This document shows positions 51,446-59,891 of a stretch of DNA of 64,000 nucleotides, piece after piece. The position numbers were made by a program, and so were the translations under genes. The notes beneath the pieces were generated by a model, which was given only the letters and a program-made list of their open reading frames with translations, ran no database searches and was not told where the DNA came from. The stretch comes from Rhodobacter sp. (GTDB taxonomy: Bacteria; Pseudomonadota; Alphaproteobacteria; Rhodobacterales; Rhodobacteraceae): assembly GCA_030065095.1 (NCBI GenBank), contig JASJDP010000005.1, forward strand, positions 161,947 to 225,946. Direction: 5' to 3'. Each line of letters opens with the position of its first letter. The first letter of the stretch is position 1.

Positions 51446-54400
51446 ACACGATCGTCGACGCCGCTTTTTCGCGCGCCCGCGCAGTTCTGATGGCGCTGGC
51501 AATTCTGTTGACGATCGGCGTGGTCGCCTATCGCGAGATTCCCAAGGAAAGCGCTCCGGAGGTGCCAATTCCGATCGCTTATGTCATCACCACGCTTGAG
51601 GGAATTGCACCCCAGGACAGCGAGCGGCTGCTTGTCGAACCTCTGGAGACCGAACTGGCGGCCCTGAGCGGGCTGAAGGAAATGACCGCCGAAGCGGGCG
51701 AAGGCTTCGGCTCGGTCACGCTGGAATTCGAACCCGGCTTCGATCCTGACGCAGCACTCGACGACGTACGCGAGGCGGTGGACCGCGCACGTGGCGAGTT
51801 GCCCGACGACGCCACCGACCCAACGGTGCACGAGGTCAACACCGCACTCTTTCCGGTGCTGACCGCGATCCTTTCTGGCCCCGTGCCGGAGCGCACTTTG
51901 AATCAGCTGGCCGATGATCTGAAGACCAAGTTCGAGTCGCTCGAAGGTGTGCTCGAGGTCGATATTGCAGGCGAACGCACCGAGATACTGGAGGTATTGA
52001 TCGATCCGACGGTGTTCGAGACCTACTCGCTGACATTCGAGGAGCTCATCGCCCAGATCACCCGCAACAACCTGCTGATCGCAGCGGGTTCGATCGATAC
52101 TGCCGCCGGCCGGCTGGTGTTGAAAGTGCCGGGGTTGATCGAGAATGTGCAGGACGTGATGGAGATGCCGCTGAAGGTGCGCGGTGAAACGGTTGTTACC
52201 TTCGCCGACGTGGCCGTCCTGCGGCGCAGCTTCGCCGATCCGCACAGCTTCGCCCGGATCGGCGGCCAGCCGGCGTTGGTGCTGGAAATCAAGAAGCGCG
52301 TCGGTGCCAATATCATCGAAACGGTGGATGCGGTGCGGAAGGTTGCGGCGGACGCCTCGGCCGCGTGGCCCGACAGCGTCGAGATCACCTACACCCAGGA
52401 CGAAAGCGAGGCGGTCAAGGAGGTCCTGGGCGAACTGGAATCGAACGTGATCGCCGCCATCGTCCTGGTAATGATCGTCATCGTCTGGGCTTTGGGGGTG
52501 CGCGCGGCACTGCTCGTCGGTCTCGCGATCCCCGGCGCATTCCTGACCGGTGTCGCCGCGATCTGGGCGATGGGCTACACGATGAACATCATTGTGCTGT
52601 TCTCGCTGATCCTCGTCGTCGGCATGTTGGTGGACGGCGCCATCGTCACCGTCGAGTATGCCGACCGAATGCTGGAGTCCGGCGCTACCCCACGCGAAGC
52701 CTATGCTGCGGCGGCCAAGCGCATGGCCTGGCCGATCATCGCCTCGACCGCAACGACGCTTTCGGTCTTCGTGCCGCTTCTCTTCTGGGCTGGAGTCACC
52801 GGGGAGTTCATGAAGTATCTGCCGATCACGGTGATCCTGACACTGGCAGCATCTCTCCTGATGGCGCTGGTCTTCGTGCCGGTGGTGGGCGGCGTGCTGG
52901 GCCGCCGCCGGCCGCAGTCGGCCCGCGCCAAGGCGGCTCTGTACGCCGCCGAATTGGGCGATCCACGGCGGCTGAGCGGGATCACAGGTGCCTATGCGCG
53001 GTTCCTTGAAAAGGCGGTGACACGGCCTTGGACGACTCTGCTCTTCACCGTCGCGCTCTTGATCGGCGCCTTCGCGGCCTACGGCAACTATGGCCACGGC
53101 GTCGTTTTCTTCCCCGAGATCGAACCGGAATTCGCCCGGGTCGAGATCCGCTCTCGCGACAACTTTTCGATCTACGAACGTGACGCTCTGGTGCGCAGGG
53201 TCGAAGATCGGTTGCTGGATCAACCCGAGATCAAGAGCGTCTATGCCCAATCGATGCTGAGTAACCGTTCGGATGCCGAGTTGGTCGGACTGTTGCAGCT
53301 GGAGCTTGCCGACTGGGACCAGCGCCGCACGGCTGCCGAGATCACCGCCGAAATCCGTGAAGGCATGGCCGATATCGCCGGGATCGACGTGCAGGTGCAG
53401 GTGCAGAGTTTCGGCCCCGCCGCCGGAAAGCCGGTACAGCTGGAACTCCGCGCCGAGACCGAACGGGCGCGCGTTGCCAGCGTCGAGGCGGTGTACGCGA
53501 TTATGGACCACATCGGCGGTTTCACGGACGTTACCGACACCCGCGCCCTTCCGGGGGTCGAATGGCGATTGGAACTTGACCGGTCGGAAGCCGCACGGTT
53601 CGGTGCCGATGTGAGCCTTTTGGGCCAGGCGGTACAGCTTTTGACCCAGGGCGTGCGCATTGCCGAATACCGCCCCGACGATGCAGAAGAGCCGATCGAC
53701 ATCCGTGTCCGCTTTCCGGCCTCGGAACGGACGCTTGCAGAGTTGCGCACGCTTCGGGTGCCGACATCCGCCGGTCTAGTGCCGGTCGAAAACTTCGTCC
53801 GCCTGGAGCCTGCCCCCCGCAGCGGCACCATCCGGCGGGTGGACCAGAGCCGGGTCATCGTTGTCGAGGCCAACGTCGAAACCGGGCGGTTGGTCAACGA
53901 TCAGGTCCTCGCGCTCGGCGCCGCGCTGTCAACGGCAGATCTACCTTCGGGCGTCGAATGGTCATTCGGTGGCGAGGCCGAGGAACAGGCCGAGGCGGCA
54001 GCTTTTCTGACCCGCGCCTTCCTTATCGCCGTCGCGCTGATGTTCGGCATTCTGGTCACCCAGTTCAACGGGTTCTACCAGTCACTGGTGGTTTTCACCG
54101 CCATTGTCTTCTCGGTCGCCGGGGTTCTTCTTGGTCTGCTGATCACCGGTCGACCGTTCGGCGTGGTGATGGGTGGGATCGGCGTGATTGCCCTGGCCGG
54201 TGTGGTGGTGAACGACAACATCGTCCTGATCGATACGTTCAACCGGCTGCGCCGCTCCGGTATGGCGGTCCGCGAGGCGGCCCTTCGGACCGGGGTGCAA
54301 AGGTTGCGACCCGTTGTACTGACCTCGGTGACGACGGGACTGGGATTGATGCCGATGGTTCTGGCCCTGACCGTCGATTTCTACGGCAGGACGATCGTTC

Positions 54401-54534
54401 ACGGCGCACCGTCGACGCAGTGGTGGACAGAACTCTCTACCGCGATTACCGGCGGCCTTGCGGTGGCAACCTTTCTGACACTCGTGGTCACGCCAGCCCT
54501 CTTGACCATCGCGTCGGGGCGCCGGGCGCATTGA
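51442..54534 (+). CDS. RND efflux pump, inner-membrane permease
   Basis: At 1030 residues it has the usual two-fold layout with twelve helices. The segment VGMLVDGAIVTVEYADRM in the fourth helix has Asp-Gly where AcrB-type pumps have the Asp-Asp proton-relay pair. The matching tenth-helix segment is GVVVNDNIVLIDTFNRLRRS. The Asp-Gly form occurs in a recognised subgroup, so a changed relay rather than loss of function is likely. Substrates cannot be told. It uses the adaptor just upstream; no outer-membrane TolC gene adjoins. Confidence 0.92.
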   Translation: MNTIVDAAFSRARAVLMALAILLTIGVVAYREIPKESAPEVPIPIAYVITTLEGIAPQDSERLLVEPLETELAALSGLKEMTAEAGEGFGSVTLEFEPGFDPDAALDDVREAVDRARGELPDDATDPTVHEVNTALFPVLTAILSGPVPERTLNQLADDLKTKFESLEGVLEVDIAGERTEILEVLIDPTVFETYSLTFEELIAQITRNNLLIAAGSIDTAAGRLVLKVPGLIENVQDVMEMPLKVRGETVVTFADVAVLRRSFADPHSFARIGGQPALVLEIKKRVGANIIETVDAVRKVAADASAAWPDSVEITYTQDESEAVKEVLGELESNVIAAIVLVMIVIVWALGVRAALLVGLAIPGAFLTGVAAIWAMGYTMNIIVLFSLILVVGMLVDGAIVTVEYADRMLESGATPREAYAAAAKRMAWPIIASTATTLSVFVPLLFWAGVTGEFMKYLPITVILTLAASLLMALVFVPVVGGVLGRRRPQSARAKAALYAAELGDPRRLSGITGAYARFLEKAVTRPWTTLLFTVALLIGAFAAYGNYGHGVVFFPEIEPEFARVEIRSRDNFSIYERDALVRRVEDRLLDQPEIKSVYAQSMLSNRSDAELVGLLQLELADWDQRRTAAEITAEIREGMADIAGIDVQVQVQSFGPAAGKPVQLELRAETERARVASVEAVYAIMDHIGGFTDVTDTRALPGVEWRLELDRSEAARFGADVSLLGQAVQLLTQGVRIAEYRPDDAEEPIDIRVRFPASERTLAELRTLRVPTSAGLVPVENFVRLEPAPRSGTIRRVDQSRVIVVEANVETGRLVNDQVLALGAALSTADLPSGVEWSFGGEAEEQAEAAAFLTRAFLIAVALMFGILVTQFNGFYQSLVVFTAIVFSVAGVLLGLLITGRPFGVVMGGIGVIALAGVVVNDNIVLIDTFNRLRRSGMAVREAALRTGVQRLRPVVLTSVTTGLGLMPMVLALTVDFYGRTIVHGAPSTQWWTELSTAITGGLAVATFLTLVVTPALLTIASGRRAH

Positions 54535-54705
54535 CGAACTGCCAGTGGCGTCGCGACCTATTCCGAGATGGCGACTTGCGACGGAAGGGCGCGAGTGTCG
54601 TCTTCGTCGCGAACGGCAAGAAGGCCATCCTCCCGGACGGGAGGCATCACATCCGCGCCATTTGGGGCATCTCTCGCTTCAACATCGCAGCGATACTCCC
54701 TGGCA

Positions 54706-55728
54706 TCAGGCAAGCAGGGCAGAAAGAGGCGGGCGCGCGCGCTTGCGTTGGAGTTCGAAATGGCCCAGCGGGGTCCATCCGGCAAGGGCCGTCTCGACCG
54801 GATCGCGGCGGCAGGCGGCGCGCAACGCCGCCTCAAAGGCGCGACGGTCCTTTTTCGCCATGGGTGCGGGATCAATCGCGATCTGGCCGCCATATCCGCG
54901 CAGGCGCAGGATGCGGGGGAGCTCGCGTGCAAGCGCAAGATTGGCCTTAAGTCCGGCGGCAAAGGAGCCGTCCGGCCCCGTGTTGATGTCTACGGCCACC
55001 AAGGCCCGCGTGGGCTCGACGAATGCATATGCTCCGCCGGGTAGCACCACCGTCGGATCGCGAAGCGCGTCTATCCGGTCGACGAGCCCGAGCGCCTCTA
55101 ATGCGCCGGGGTCATCCACCAGATCGGCGGGGCCCGTCCAGTCGCGCCAGGCGAGTTGCCAGGGCCCGTCGCCGTCGAGCAGACGCGCCGGGCCGGGCGT
55201 GGTGTCCGACATCACAGCCTCGGCCGCGCGGCGCATTGCCGCGATGTCCGCAGCGATTGGTTCGGTCTCAGCGCCGGCGCTGGCGGAACGCAGGATCAGG
55301 CCCATGCCGCTGTCTGCCATCGCTTCGGCGGCCAGATCCAGCAGGGCATCGCTCAGACCCTCGTCGCGGATCTGCCGCGATAGGTTCACCCCCGGGCTGC
55401 CGGGGGTGACGATGGCATAGCGGCTTTTAAACAGGACCCGGTCGGTGACGGGAAGCGCCTTGCCCGGCTCGGCATAGCCGGTGACCTGAACGGTCAGCGT
55501 CTCGCCCGGGCGGACGCCCTTGGCGCCGCGCAGATAGGCGGTGCCGTCCGGGGTTTCCAGGAACAGCCCGCCCTGACCCTTCATCGGGCGGCCTGCGACG
55601 GCGCGAAAAATGGTTCCGGGGGCCGGTTCGTCGGCCTCGATCAGCAGGTCGTCGAGTTCCCCGTCGGACAGCAGAACCGCAACCTCGCGTCCGGCGATCC
55701 GGTCGAGCACGATCTGGCGCCCCTTCAC
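54706..55728 (-). CDS. rng: ribonuclease E/G family protein
   Basis: The 340-residue protein is a short RNase E/G core of the alphaproteobacterial type. It begins [20 protein letters not shown], has an S1-like part ([13 protein letters not shown] and [19 protein letters not shown]) and the catalytic region with [17 protein letters not shown] near residue 265, holding the metal aspartates. GTG 55728 overlaps the maf stop (GTGA). The C-terminal zinc-link and scaffold regions of RNase E are absent. The usual downstream neighbour yacG is not seen in 54535-54705, where only a short hairpin (54629-54644) and no supported gene is found. Confidence 0.9.
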   Translation of the reverse strand: MKGRQIVLDRIAGREVAVLLSDGELDDLLIEADEPAPGTIFRAVAGRPMKGQGGLFLETPDGTAYLRGAKGVRPGETLTVQVTGYAEPGKALPVTDRVLFKSRYAIVTPGSPGVNLSRQIRDEGLSDALLDLAAEAMADSGMGLILRSASAGAETEPIAADIAAMRRAAEAVMSDTTPGPARLLDGDGPWQLAWRDWTGPADLVDDPGALEALGLVDRIDALRDPTVVLPGGAYAFVEPTRALVAVDINTGPDGSFAAGLKANLALARELPRILRLRGYGGQIAIDPAPMAKKDRRAFEAALRAACRRDPVETALAGWTPLGHFELQRKRARPPLSALLA

Positions 55729-56333
55729 GGATTGACACCGCCAACCGGGCAGCCCGCAACACGCAGAAGCTGCGCGGTCTCGTAGACCGGTAGGCCGACG
55801 ATGGCGGTGTACGAGCCCTGGATCCAAGGGATGAACGCGCCGGCGGGACCCTGGATGGCGTAGCCGCCGGCCTTACCCTGCCAGTCACCGGTCGCGAGAT
55901 AGCCGGCAATCTCTGGTTCGGACAGGCGTTTGAGCTTGACGACAGATGTGACGTCCCGTTCCCACAGCTGTGCGCCACGCTTGACCGCAACGGCTGTTAT
56001 CACACGGTGACGGCGACCCGAGAGCAACCTGAGGAACGACGCGGCCTGCGCTGAGTCCTCGGGTTTGCCGAGGATCCGGCGGCCCAAGGCAACTGTGGTG
56101 TCGGCGCAGAGCGCGATCTCGCCGTCCCGGAGAACCATGGCCTCGGCCTTGGCCCGGGCGATGCGCAGGCAATAGGCGCGCGGCGGTTCCGCCTTGCGCG
56201 GGGTTTCGTCGATCTCCGGCGGACGCACCTCGTCCGGTGCGAGGCCAAGCTGTGCCAGCAGTTCCAGCCGCCGGGGGCTGCCAGAGCCGAGGATCAGCCG
56301 CGGGCGGACGTCAGACACGGGGCGCGCATCCAT
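55725..56333 (-). CDS. Maf-like nucleoside triphosphate pyrophosphatase
   Basis: A 202-residue cytoplasmic enzyme that hydrolyses (modified) nucleoside triphosphates to monophosphates, a house-cleaning role linked to septum formation. The N-terminal signature [18 protein letters not shown], the ARAKAEAM helix, [18 protein letters not shown] and the C-terminal [20 protein letters not shown] are all present. It overlaps rng by 4 bp and follows infA after a 193 bp gap containing a repeat, the usual alphaproteobacterial order. Confidence 0.94.
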   Translation of the reverse strand: MDARPVSDVRPRLILGSGSPRRLELLAQLGLAPDEVRPPEIDETPRKAEPPRAYCLRIARAKAEAMVLRDGEIALCADTTVALGRRILGKPEDSAQAASFLRLLSGRRHRVITAVAVKRGAQLWERDVTSVVKLKRLSEPEIAGYLATGDWQGKAGGYAIQGPAGAFIPWIQGSYTAIVGLPVYETAQLLRVAGCPVGGVNP

Positions 56334-56394
56334 TGGCGCAGGCTGCGTTTGCCGCGCCTGGGGATTCTGCTTTTGGCCTGAGGCTGCCGTTCAT

Positions 56395-56470
56395 ACACGT
56401 CCCGGGCGCCGAATCATTGGGCGCAGCCCCGCCGCGCCATCGCCGACCTGCCTTTACACAATCGGAAGAC
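56395..56470. repeat. dispersed intergenic repeat, partial copy between infA and maf
   Basis: GGCGCCGAATCATTGGGCGC, GCAGCCCCGCCGCGCCATCG and CCGACCTGCC correspond to the same-order words of copy 2 (2327 onward), so this copy is in the same orientation. It is truncated on the right. The rest of 56334-56526 shows only spacer sequence and TTTTGGCCTGAGGC, resembling the end of other copies. Confidence 0.6.
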
Positions 56471-56526
56471 AAAAGGGGTTTGCATTGCAAACCGCCTTCC
56501 CGCGCTGCGAGACACCACCTTTCGCG

Positions 56527-56745
56527 CTATTTGAAGCGATAGTTGATCCGCCCCTTGGTCAGATCATAGGGCGTCATTTCGACTTGAACCTTGTCGCCCG
56601 CAAGTACGCGGATCCGGTTCTTGCGCATCTTTCCTGCCGTATGAGCGATGATTTCATGGCCGTTTTCCAGCTCGACCCTGAACGTCGCATTCGGCAGGAG
56701 TTCCTTCACGACGCCGGGGAATTCGAGCAGTTCTTCCTTGGCCAT
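56527..56745 (-). CDS. infA: translation initiation factor IF-1
   Basis: The 72-residue single OB-fold protein [28 protein letters not shown] is an unambiguous IF-1; it binds the ribosomal A site during initiation. ATG 56745 has AAGGAG upstream at good distance; an upstream in-frame ATG at 56763 is not used by homologues. Separated by 74 bp from the hydrolase gene and by a repeat from maf. Confidence 0.98.
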   Translation of the reverse strand: MAKEELLEFPGVVKELLPNATFRVELENGHEIIAHTAGKMRKNRIRVLAGDKVQVEMTPYDLTKGRINYRFK

Positions 56746-56819
56746 GGTCACTCCTTCTTGCACGCCCGCCGTTTGCGGGCGCGGGTTAGATGACCTGTTT
56801 TCCGCATTTTTTCAAGGTC

Positions 56820-57704
56820 TCACGCGCGTATATCGGTGATTTCGATGGAATCGCCGGCGACCGGCTGCCGCGGCCAGTCGGCGTGGTTGCATACCCGGCC
56901 CTCGGCGCGGACACGGGCGATGGCGCCGTGTTCGATGTCGGCATAGACCCAGCCGGGGCGGTTCATTTCGCCCTGCGCGATCACGCCGGTGTCAGGAAAG
57001 CCCAGATCGGGCGGGCCGTAGATCGCCGCGGCGCCGGTGTTGCGGTCGACCGGCTCGCACCACGGCGCCTCGCCCACGGTGGGGGCGTGGACCGCCACGC
57101 ATTGGTTTTCCAGCGCCCGCGCCATGGCGCCGATCCGGACCCGGTGGTAGCCCGAAAGCGCCTCGGTGCAGGACGGCGCCAGAAGGATCTCGGCCCCGGC
57201 ACTGACAAGGGCGCGCGCCAGAAGCGGAAATTCGGCATCGTAGCAGATCAGAATGCCAATCCGCCCCAGATCCGTCTCGATGACGGTCAGCGGTTTGCCG
57301 GGACGCACATCCCAAACCTCGCGTTCGTAGCGCGTCATGATCTGCTTTTCCTGTATGGCCAAGCCACCGGACGGAGCGAAAAGCCGCAACTGGTTGACCG
57401 GCCGGGCGTCCCCCGCCACCGGTGCGCTGGCAGACAAAATATGGACGCCGTACCGGGTAGCAAGGTCGGCGTGGAGCGCGTACGCCTCATCGATCCACTC
57501 ATTCACTGCCCGGATCGAACCTTCCCGGGTGCCGCGGTCAGAGGCTTGCGACAGCGAGGCCAGTTCCATCGCGCCGTATTCCGGAAAGACCAGCAGATCG
57601 GCGCCGTTCTGCGCGGCCTCGGCGATCCAAGAGCCCAGCTTATCCCGATACGCCGCCCATGTTCCAAGGTCGTCGATGGGGTAAGCGGCGGCGGCGATCC
57701 TCAT
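56820..57704 (-). CDS. carbon-nitrogen hydrolase (nitrilase superfamily)
   Basis: A 294-residue cytoplasmic enzyme with the catalytic triad Glu in LLVFPEYGAME, Lys in AIQEKQIMTRYE and Cys in GILICYDAEFP. The superfamily cleaves amides or nitriles, or forms carbamoyl products; this member is not one of the named amidases I can separate by eye. ATG 57704 is chosen over the frame opening at 57761 because it starts the family's first strand (MRIAAAAYPI). It is one of three genes that stand between the phosphatase and infA in the otherwise conserved block. Confidence 0.9.
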   Translation of the reverse strand: MRIAAAAYPIDDLGTWAAYRDKLGSWIAEAAQNGADLLVFPEYGAMELASLSQASDRGTREGSIRAVNEWIDEAYALHADLATRYGVHILSASAPVAGDARPVNQLRLFAPSGGLAIQEKQIMTRYEREVWDVRPGKPLTVIETDLGRIGILICYDAEFPLLARALVSAGAEILLAPSCTEALSGYHRVRIGAMARALENQCVAVHAPTVGEAPWCEPVDRNTGAAAIYGPPDLGFPDTGVIAQGEMNRPGWVYADIEHGAIARVRAEGRVCNHADWPRQPVAGDSIEITDIRA

Positions 57705-57720
57705 GGTGCTGACGCCCTTT

Positions 57721-58362
57721 CTAGTTCGTTGCATTGATGATCTTGAACAGGGAAATCGCAATCGCCAGGGAAATCTGGCCGGGAAGGAACATGATCAGCG
57801 CCTCTTCCCAGCCCGACCTTTCCTGGACTTTGCCGAGCTTTTGAAACTGTCCATGCAGTTGGCGATACGCGGCAAGGATGGTGTGCAGTTCGCCGAGACG
57901 CTCATGGATATAGCGATCGGACAATTCCGCAGGCGTCTCTGGCAGGTCAGCGGACGCCAGCCCATCCAGATCCAGCTGATCGAGACCGCGCAGCCACGGC
58001 CCGAAATGTCTGTGGGCGGCGTCGAACTGGCTTTGCGTTTCCTTCACATCGCCAGGGGAATGGGCACTGCGCACGAAAGTTCGGTCGAGGTCGGCGAGCA
58101 CGGATTTCGCGGTGAGACGGACAATGTCGGCCTTGTTCTGCAGTTTCGCCCCATGGGTTTCCAGGATGTTGCCCGCGAGGGTTCTGTTGGCCTGAAGAGC
58201 GGCGAAGAAGAAAGCGCTTCCGCCGAGAAACAGAATTGCCCCATCGAGCCATCGGGAACCGACCGCGTCGGCGGGAAGCAAGATGCCGAGCAAGGTGGCG
58301 ACCGCCAACGCAGCGGCGAGAAAAACCGTGTTGTTCCTGACGGCGTTGGGTCGGTCGATCAT
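57721..58362 (-). CDS. hypothetical membrane protein with helical cytoplasmic domain
   Basis: The 213-residue protein has two close N-terminal helices (NTVFLAAALAVATLLGILLP and WLDGAILFLGGSAFFFAALQ), about 110 mostly alpha-helical charged residues, and a third hydrophobic segment at the C terminus (ALIMFLPGQISLAIAISLFK). No family is recognised. Start ATG 58362 overlaps the acetyltransferase stop by 4 bp. Coupling to an acetyltransferase and a nitrilase-type hydrolase gives no clear hint of role. Confidence 0.82.
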   Translation of the reverse strand: MIDRPNAVRNNTVFLAAALAVATLLGILLPADAVGSRWLDGAILFLGGSAFFFAALQANRTLAGNILETHGAKLQNKADIVRLTAKSVLADLDRTFVRSAHSPGDVKETQSQFDAAHRHFGPWLRGLDQLDLDGLASADLPETPAELSDRYIHERLGELHTILAAYRQLHGQFQKLGKVQERSGWEEALIMFLPGQISLAIAISLFKIINATN

Positions 58363-58946
58363 CGCGACTTGATCCAGAACTGCAGCTCTTTGCCGGTCTC
58401 GCCGGGTTGGTCCACGTCCTTCCACGCAAGGCGCGCAACAACGCCGTCCAGCGGGCGGTAGCCGCGCTTGTGCCAGAACGGTTCGAGCGGGCGGTAGCCT
58501 GCCGGTTTTAATGCATGAACGTCGGCGCGGATCACGGCGCAGAATGCGACATGGCGATAGCCGAGATCGTCGGCCTGTCTTTCCCGATGCTCAAAGAAGG
58601 CATGCCCGGCGCCCCGGCTGCGATAGGCCGGAAGCAGCACGCTTTCGGCGCAATAGAAAACATCGGACAGCGGAATGCCCGAGCCATCGAAGGCCTTGGC
58701 GAAATCGTCCGCGTGGTCTTCCATCGGCGAACCGGTTGCCGCGCCGACCAGATGGTCGCCATCGAAGGCGCCCACCAGAACCGCACCGGGACTGTCCACA
58801 AAACGTGCAAGGTACCGGCGTTCATAGACAAGATCGCCGTCGTACAGATACGGCCACTCGCGAAACACGGCGATGCGCAGACGGGCGAGGCCGTCGAGGG
58901 CGGTTTCGACCTCGGCCCCGGTCAGCACCCGGATCGCCAGGGTCAC
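58359..58946 (-). CDS. GNAT-family N-acetyltransferase
   Basis: A 195-residue protein with the GNAT fold: strand and P-loop region GAVLVGAFDGDHLVGAATGS, then CAESVLLPAYRSRGAGHAFF carrying the acetyl-CoA pyrophosphate-binding R-x-x-G-x-G/A type motif near residue 112, and DLGYRHVAFCAV. It acetylates an amine of unknown identity. Overlaps both the phosphatase upstream and the membrane protein downstream by 4 bp. Confidence 0.88.
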   Translation of the reverse strand: MTLAIRVLTGAEVETALDGLARLRIAVFREWPYLYDGDLVYERRYLARFVDSPGAVLVGAFDGDHLVGAATGSPMEDHADDFAKAFDGSGIPLSDVFYCAESVLLPAYRSRGAGHAFFEHRERQADDLGYRHVAFCAVIRADVHALKPAGYRPLEPFWHKRGYRPLDGVVARLAWKDVDQPGETGKELQFWIKSR

Positions 58947-59407
58947 GGGTCGTCCTGCGTCGGCGGGCCGAAGCGGTCGAGCATCCGCGCCCTGATCTGG
59001 TCACGGGTCTGGCGGTAGGCATCGAGCTTTTCGTCGCGCTGCCTGCCAAGGCCGGTGGGATCGAGGATCGGCCAGTATTCCACCTCGAGATGCGAGTAGC
59101 GGGTAAGTTCGAGCGCCTGACGCTGGCTGGCGGGCGACAGCGCAACGATCAGATCGAAACCGGTCAGATCATCGCCCCATTGCTGCATCTCGTCGAACGA
59201 GCGCGAACGGTGGCGCGACAGTTCCACGCCGATCTCCTGACAGACGGCGACCGCGAAACCATCGATTTCCAGATCGTTGCGGACGCCCGCGGATTGTACG
59301 TAAGCCGCCTGGCCGTAACGCTTTTTCATCAGCCCCTCGGCCATCGGAGAGCGTACGGCATTGTGATCGCAGCAAAACAGTACCGAGGATGGAATGTCCC
59401 CCGCCAC
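58943..59407 (-). CDS. low-molecular-weight protein-tyrosine phosphatase family protein
   Basis: The 154-residue protein has the P-loop Cys13-x5-Arg19 (FCCDHNAVRSPMAEG) close to the N terminus and the general-acid aspartate in ILDPTGLGRQ near residue 115. The first half of the loop differs from the arsenate reductase consensus (CTGNSARS), so a phosphatase is favoured, but ArsC-like activity is not excluded. It sits 4 bp after UPF0262 in the conserved hisD block, where this phosphatase is a usual member. Confidence 0.88.
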   Translation of the reverse strand: MAGDIPSSVLFCCDHNAVRSPMAEGLMKKRYGQAAYVQSAGVRNDLEIDGFAVAVCQEIGVELSRHRSRSFDEMQQWGDDLTGFDLIVALSPASQRQALELTRYSHLEVEYWPILDPTGLGRQRDEKLDAYRQTRDQIRARMLDRFGPPTQDDP

Positions 59408-59411
59408 GCCG

Positions 59412-59891
59412 TCAGCCCCCCCAGTGCAACACGCAAATCAGGGTAAAGAGGCGTCGCGCGGTGTCGATGTCGATCTCGGCCTTGCCTTCCAGGCGCTCCC
59501 GCAGAATGCGCGCGCCCTCGTTGTGGATGCCGCGGCGGGCCATATCGACCGCTTCGATCTGGCTGGGCGGCAGGCGTTTCACAGCGTCGAAGTAACTGTC
59601 ACAGATCTGATAGTAGTCCTTTACTGCTTGGCGGAACGGGCCGAGGGAGAGATGGAATTCGACCACCGGATCGCCGGATTCGGTGGTCACATCGAAGACC
59701 AGACGCCGGTCGCGGATGGCGAGGTTTAGGTTGTAGGGCGGCACCGGCTGTGTCCGGCCATCGCGGGGCGGGACCGTGAAACTGTTGTCTTCCAGAAGGT
59801 CGAAGATCGCGACTTTGCGTTCCTGCTCGATCTCGGGCGTCGGTGGCGGCAGCGCGCTGTCGTCTATGGTCACGTTTTTGAGGTCGTTCAT
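59412..59891 (-). CDS. UPF0262 family protein
   Basis: A 159-residue cytoplasmic protein of the alphaproteobacterial UPF0262 family, recognisable from IEQERKVAIFDLLEDNSF, YNLNLAIRDRRLVFDV, FRQAVKDYYQICDSYFDAVK and the C-terminal ARRLFTLICVLHWGG. Function is not known. Its start overlaps the hisD stop (ATGA), the usual arrangement. Confidence 0.93.
   Translation of the reverse strand: MNDLKNVTIDDSALPPPTPEIEQERKVAIFDLLEDNSFTVPPRDGRTQPVPPYNLNLAIRDRRLVFDVTTESGDPVVEFHLSLGPFRQAVKDYYQICDSYFDAVKRLPPSQIEAVDMARRGIHNEGARILRERLEGKAEIDIDTARRLFTLICVLHWGG

Noticed and set aside
51277..53511. 744-codon minus-strand frame opposite the RND pump
   Set aside because: Antisense of clear efflux genes; composition is low-complexity His/Gln/Gly-rich and no domain is visible.
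53958..54950. 330-codon plus-strand frame overlapping the end of the RND gene and rng
   Set aside because: First two thirds lie in the wrong frame of the RND gene; the part in 54535-54705 looks slightly protein-like but has no start or known motif.
58943..59407. Arsenate reductase call for the small phosphatase
   Set aside because: The P-loop is CDHNAVRS rather than the usual arsenate reductase form, and no ars genes are adjacent; position in the hisD block fits the conserved phosphatase.
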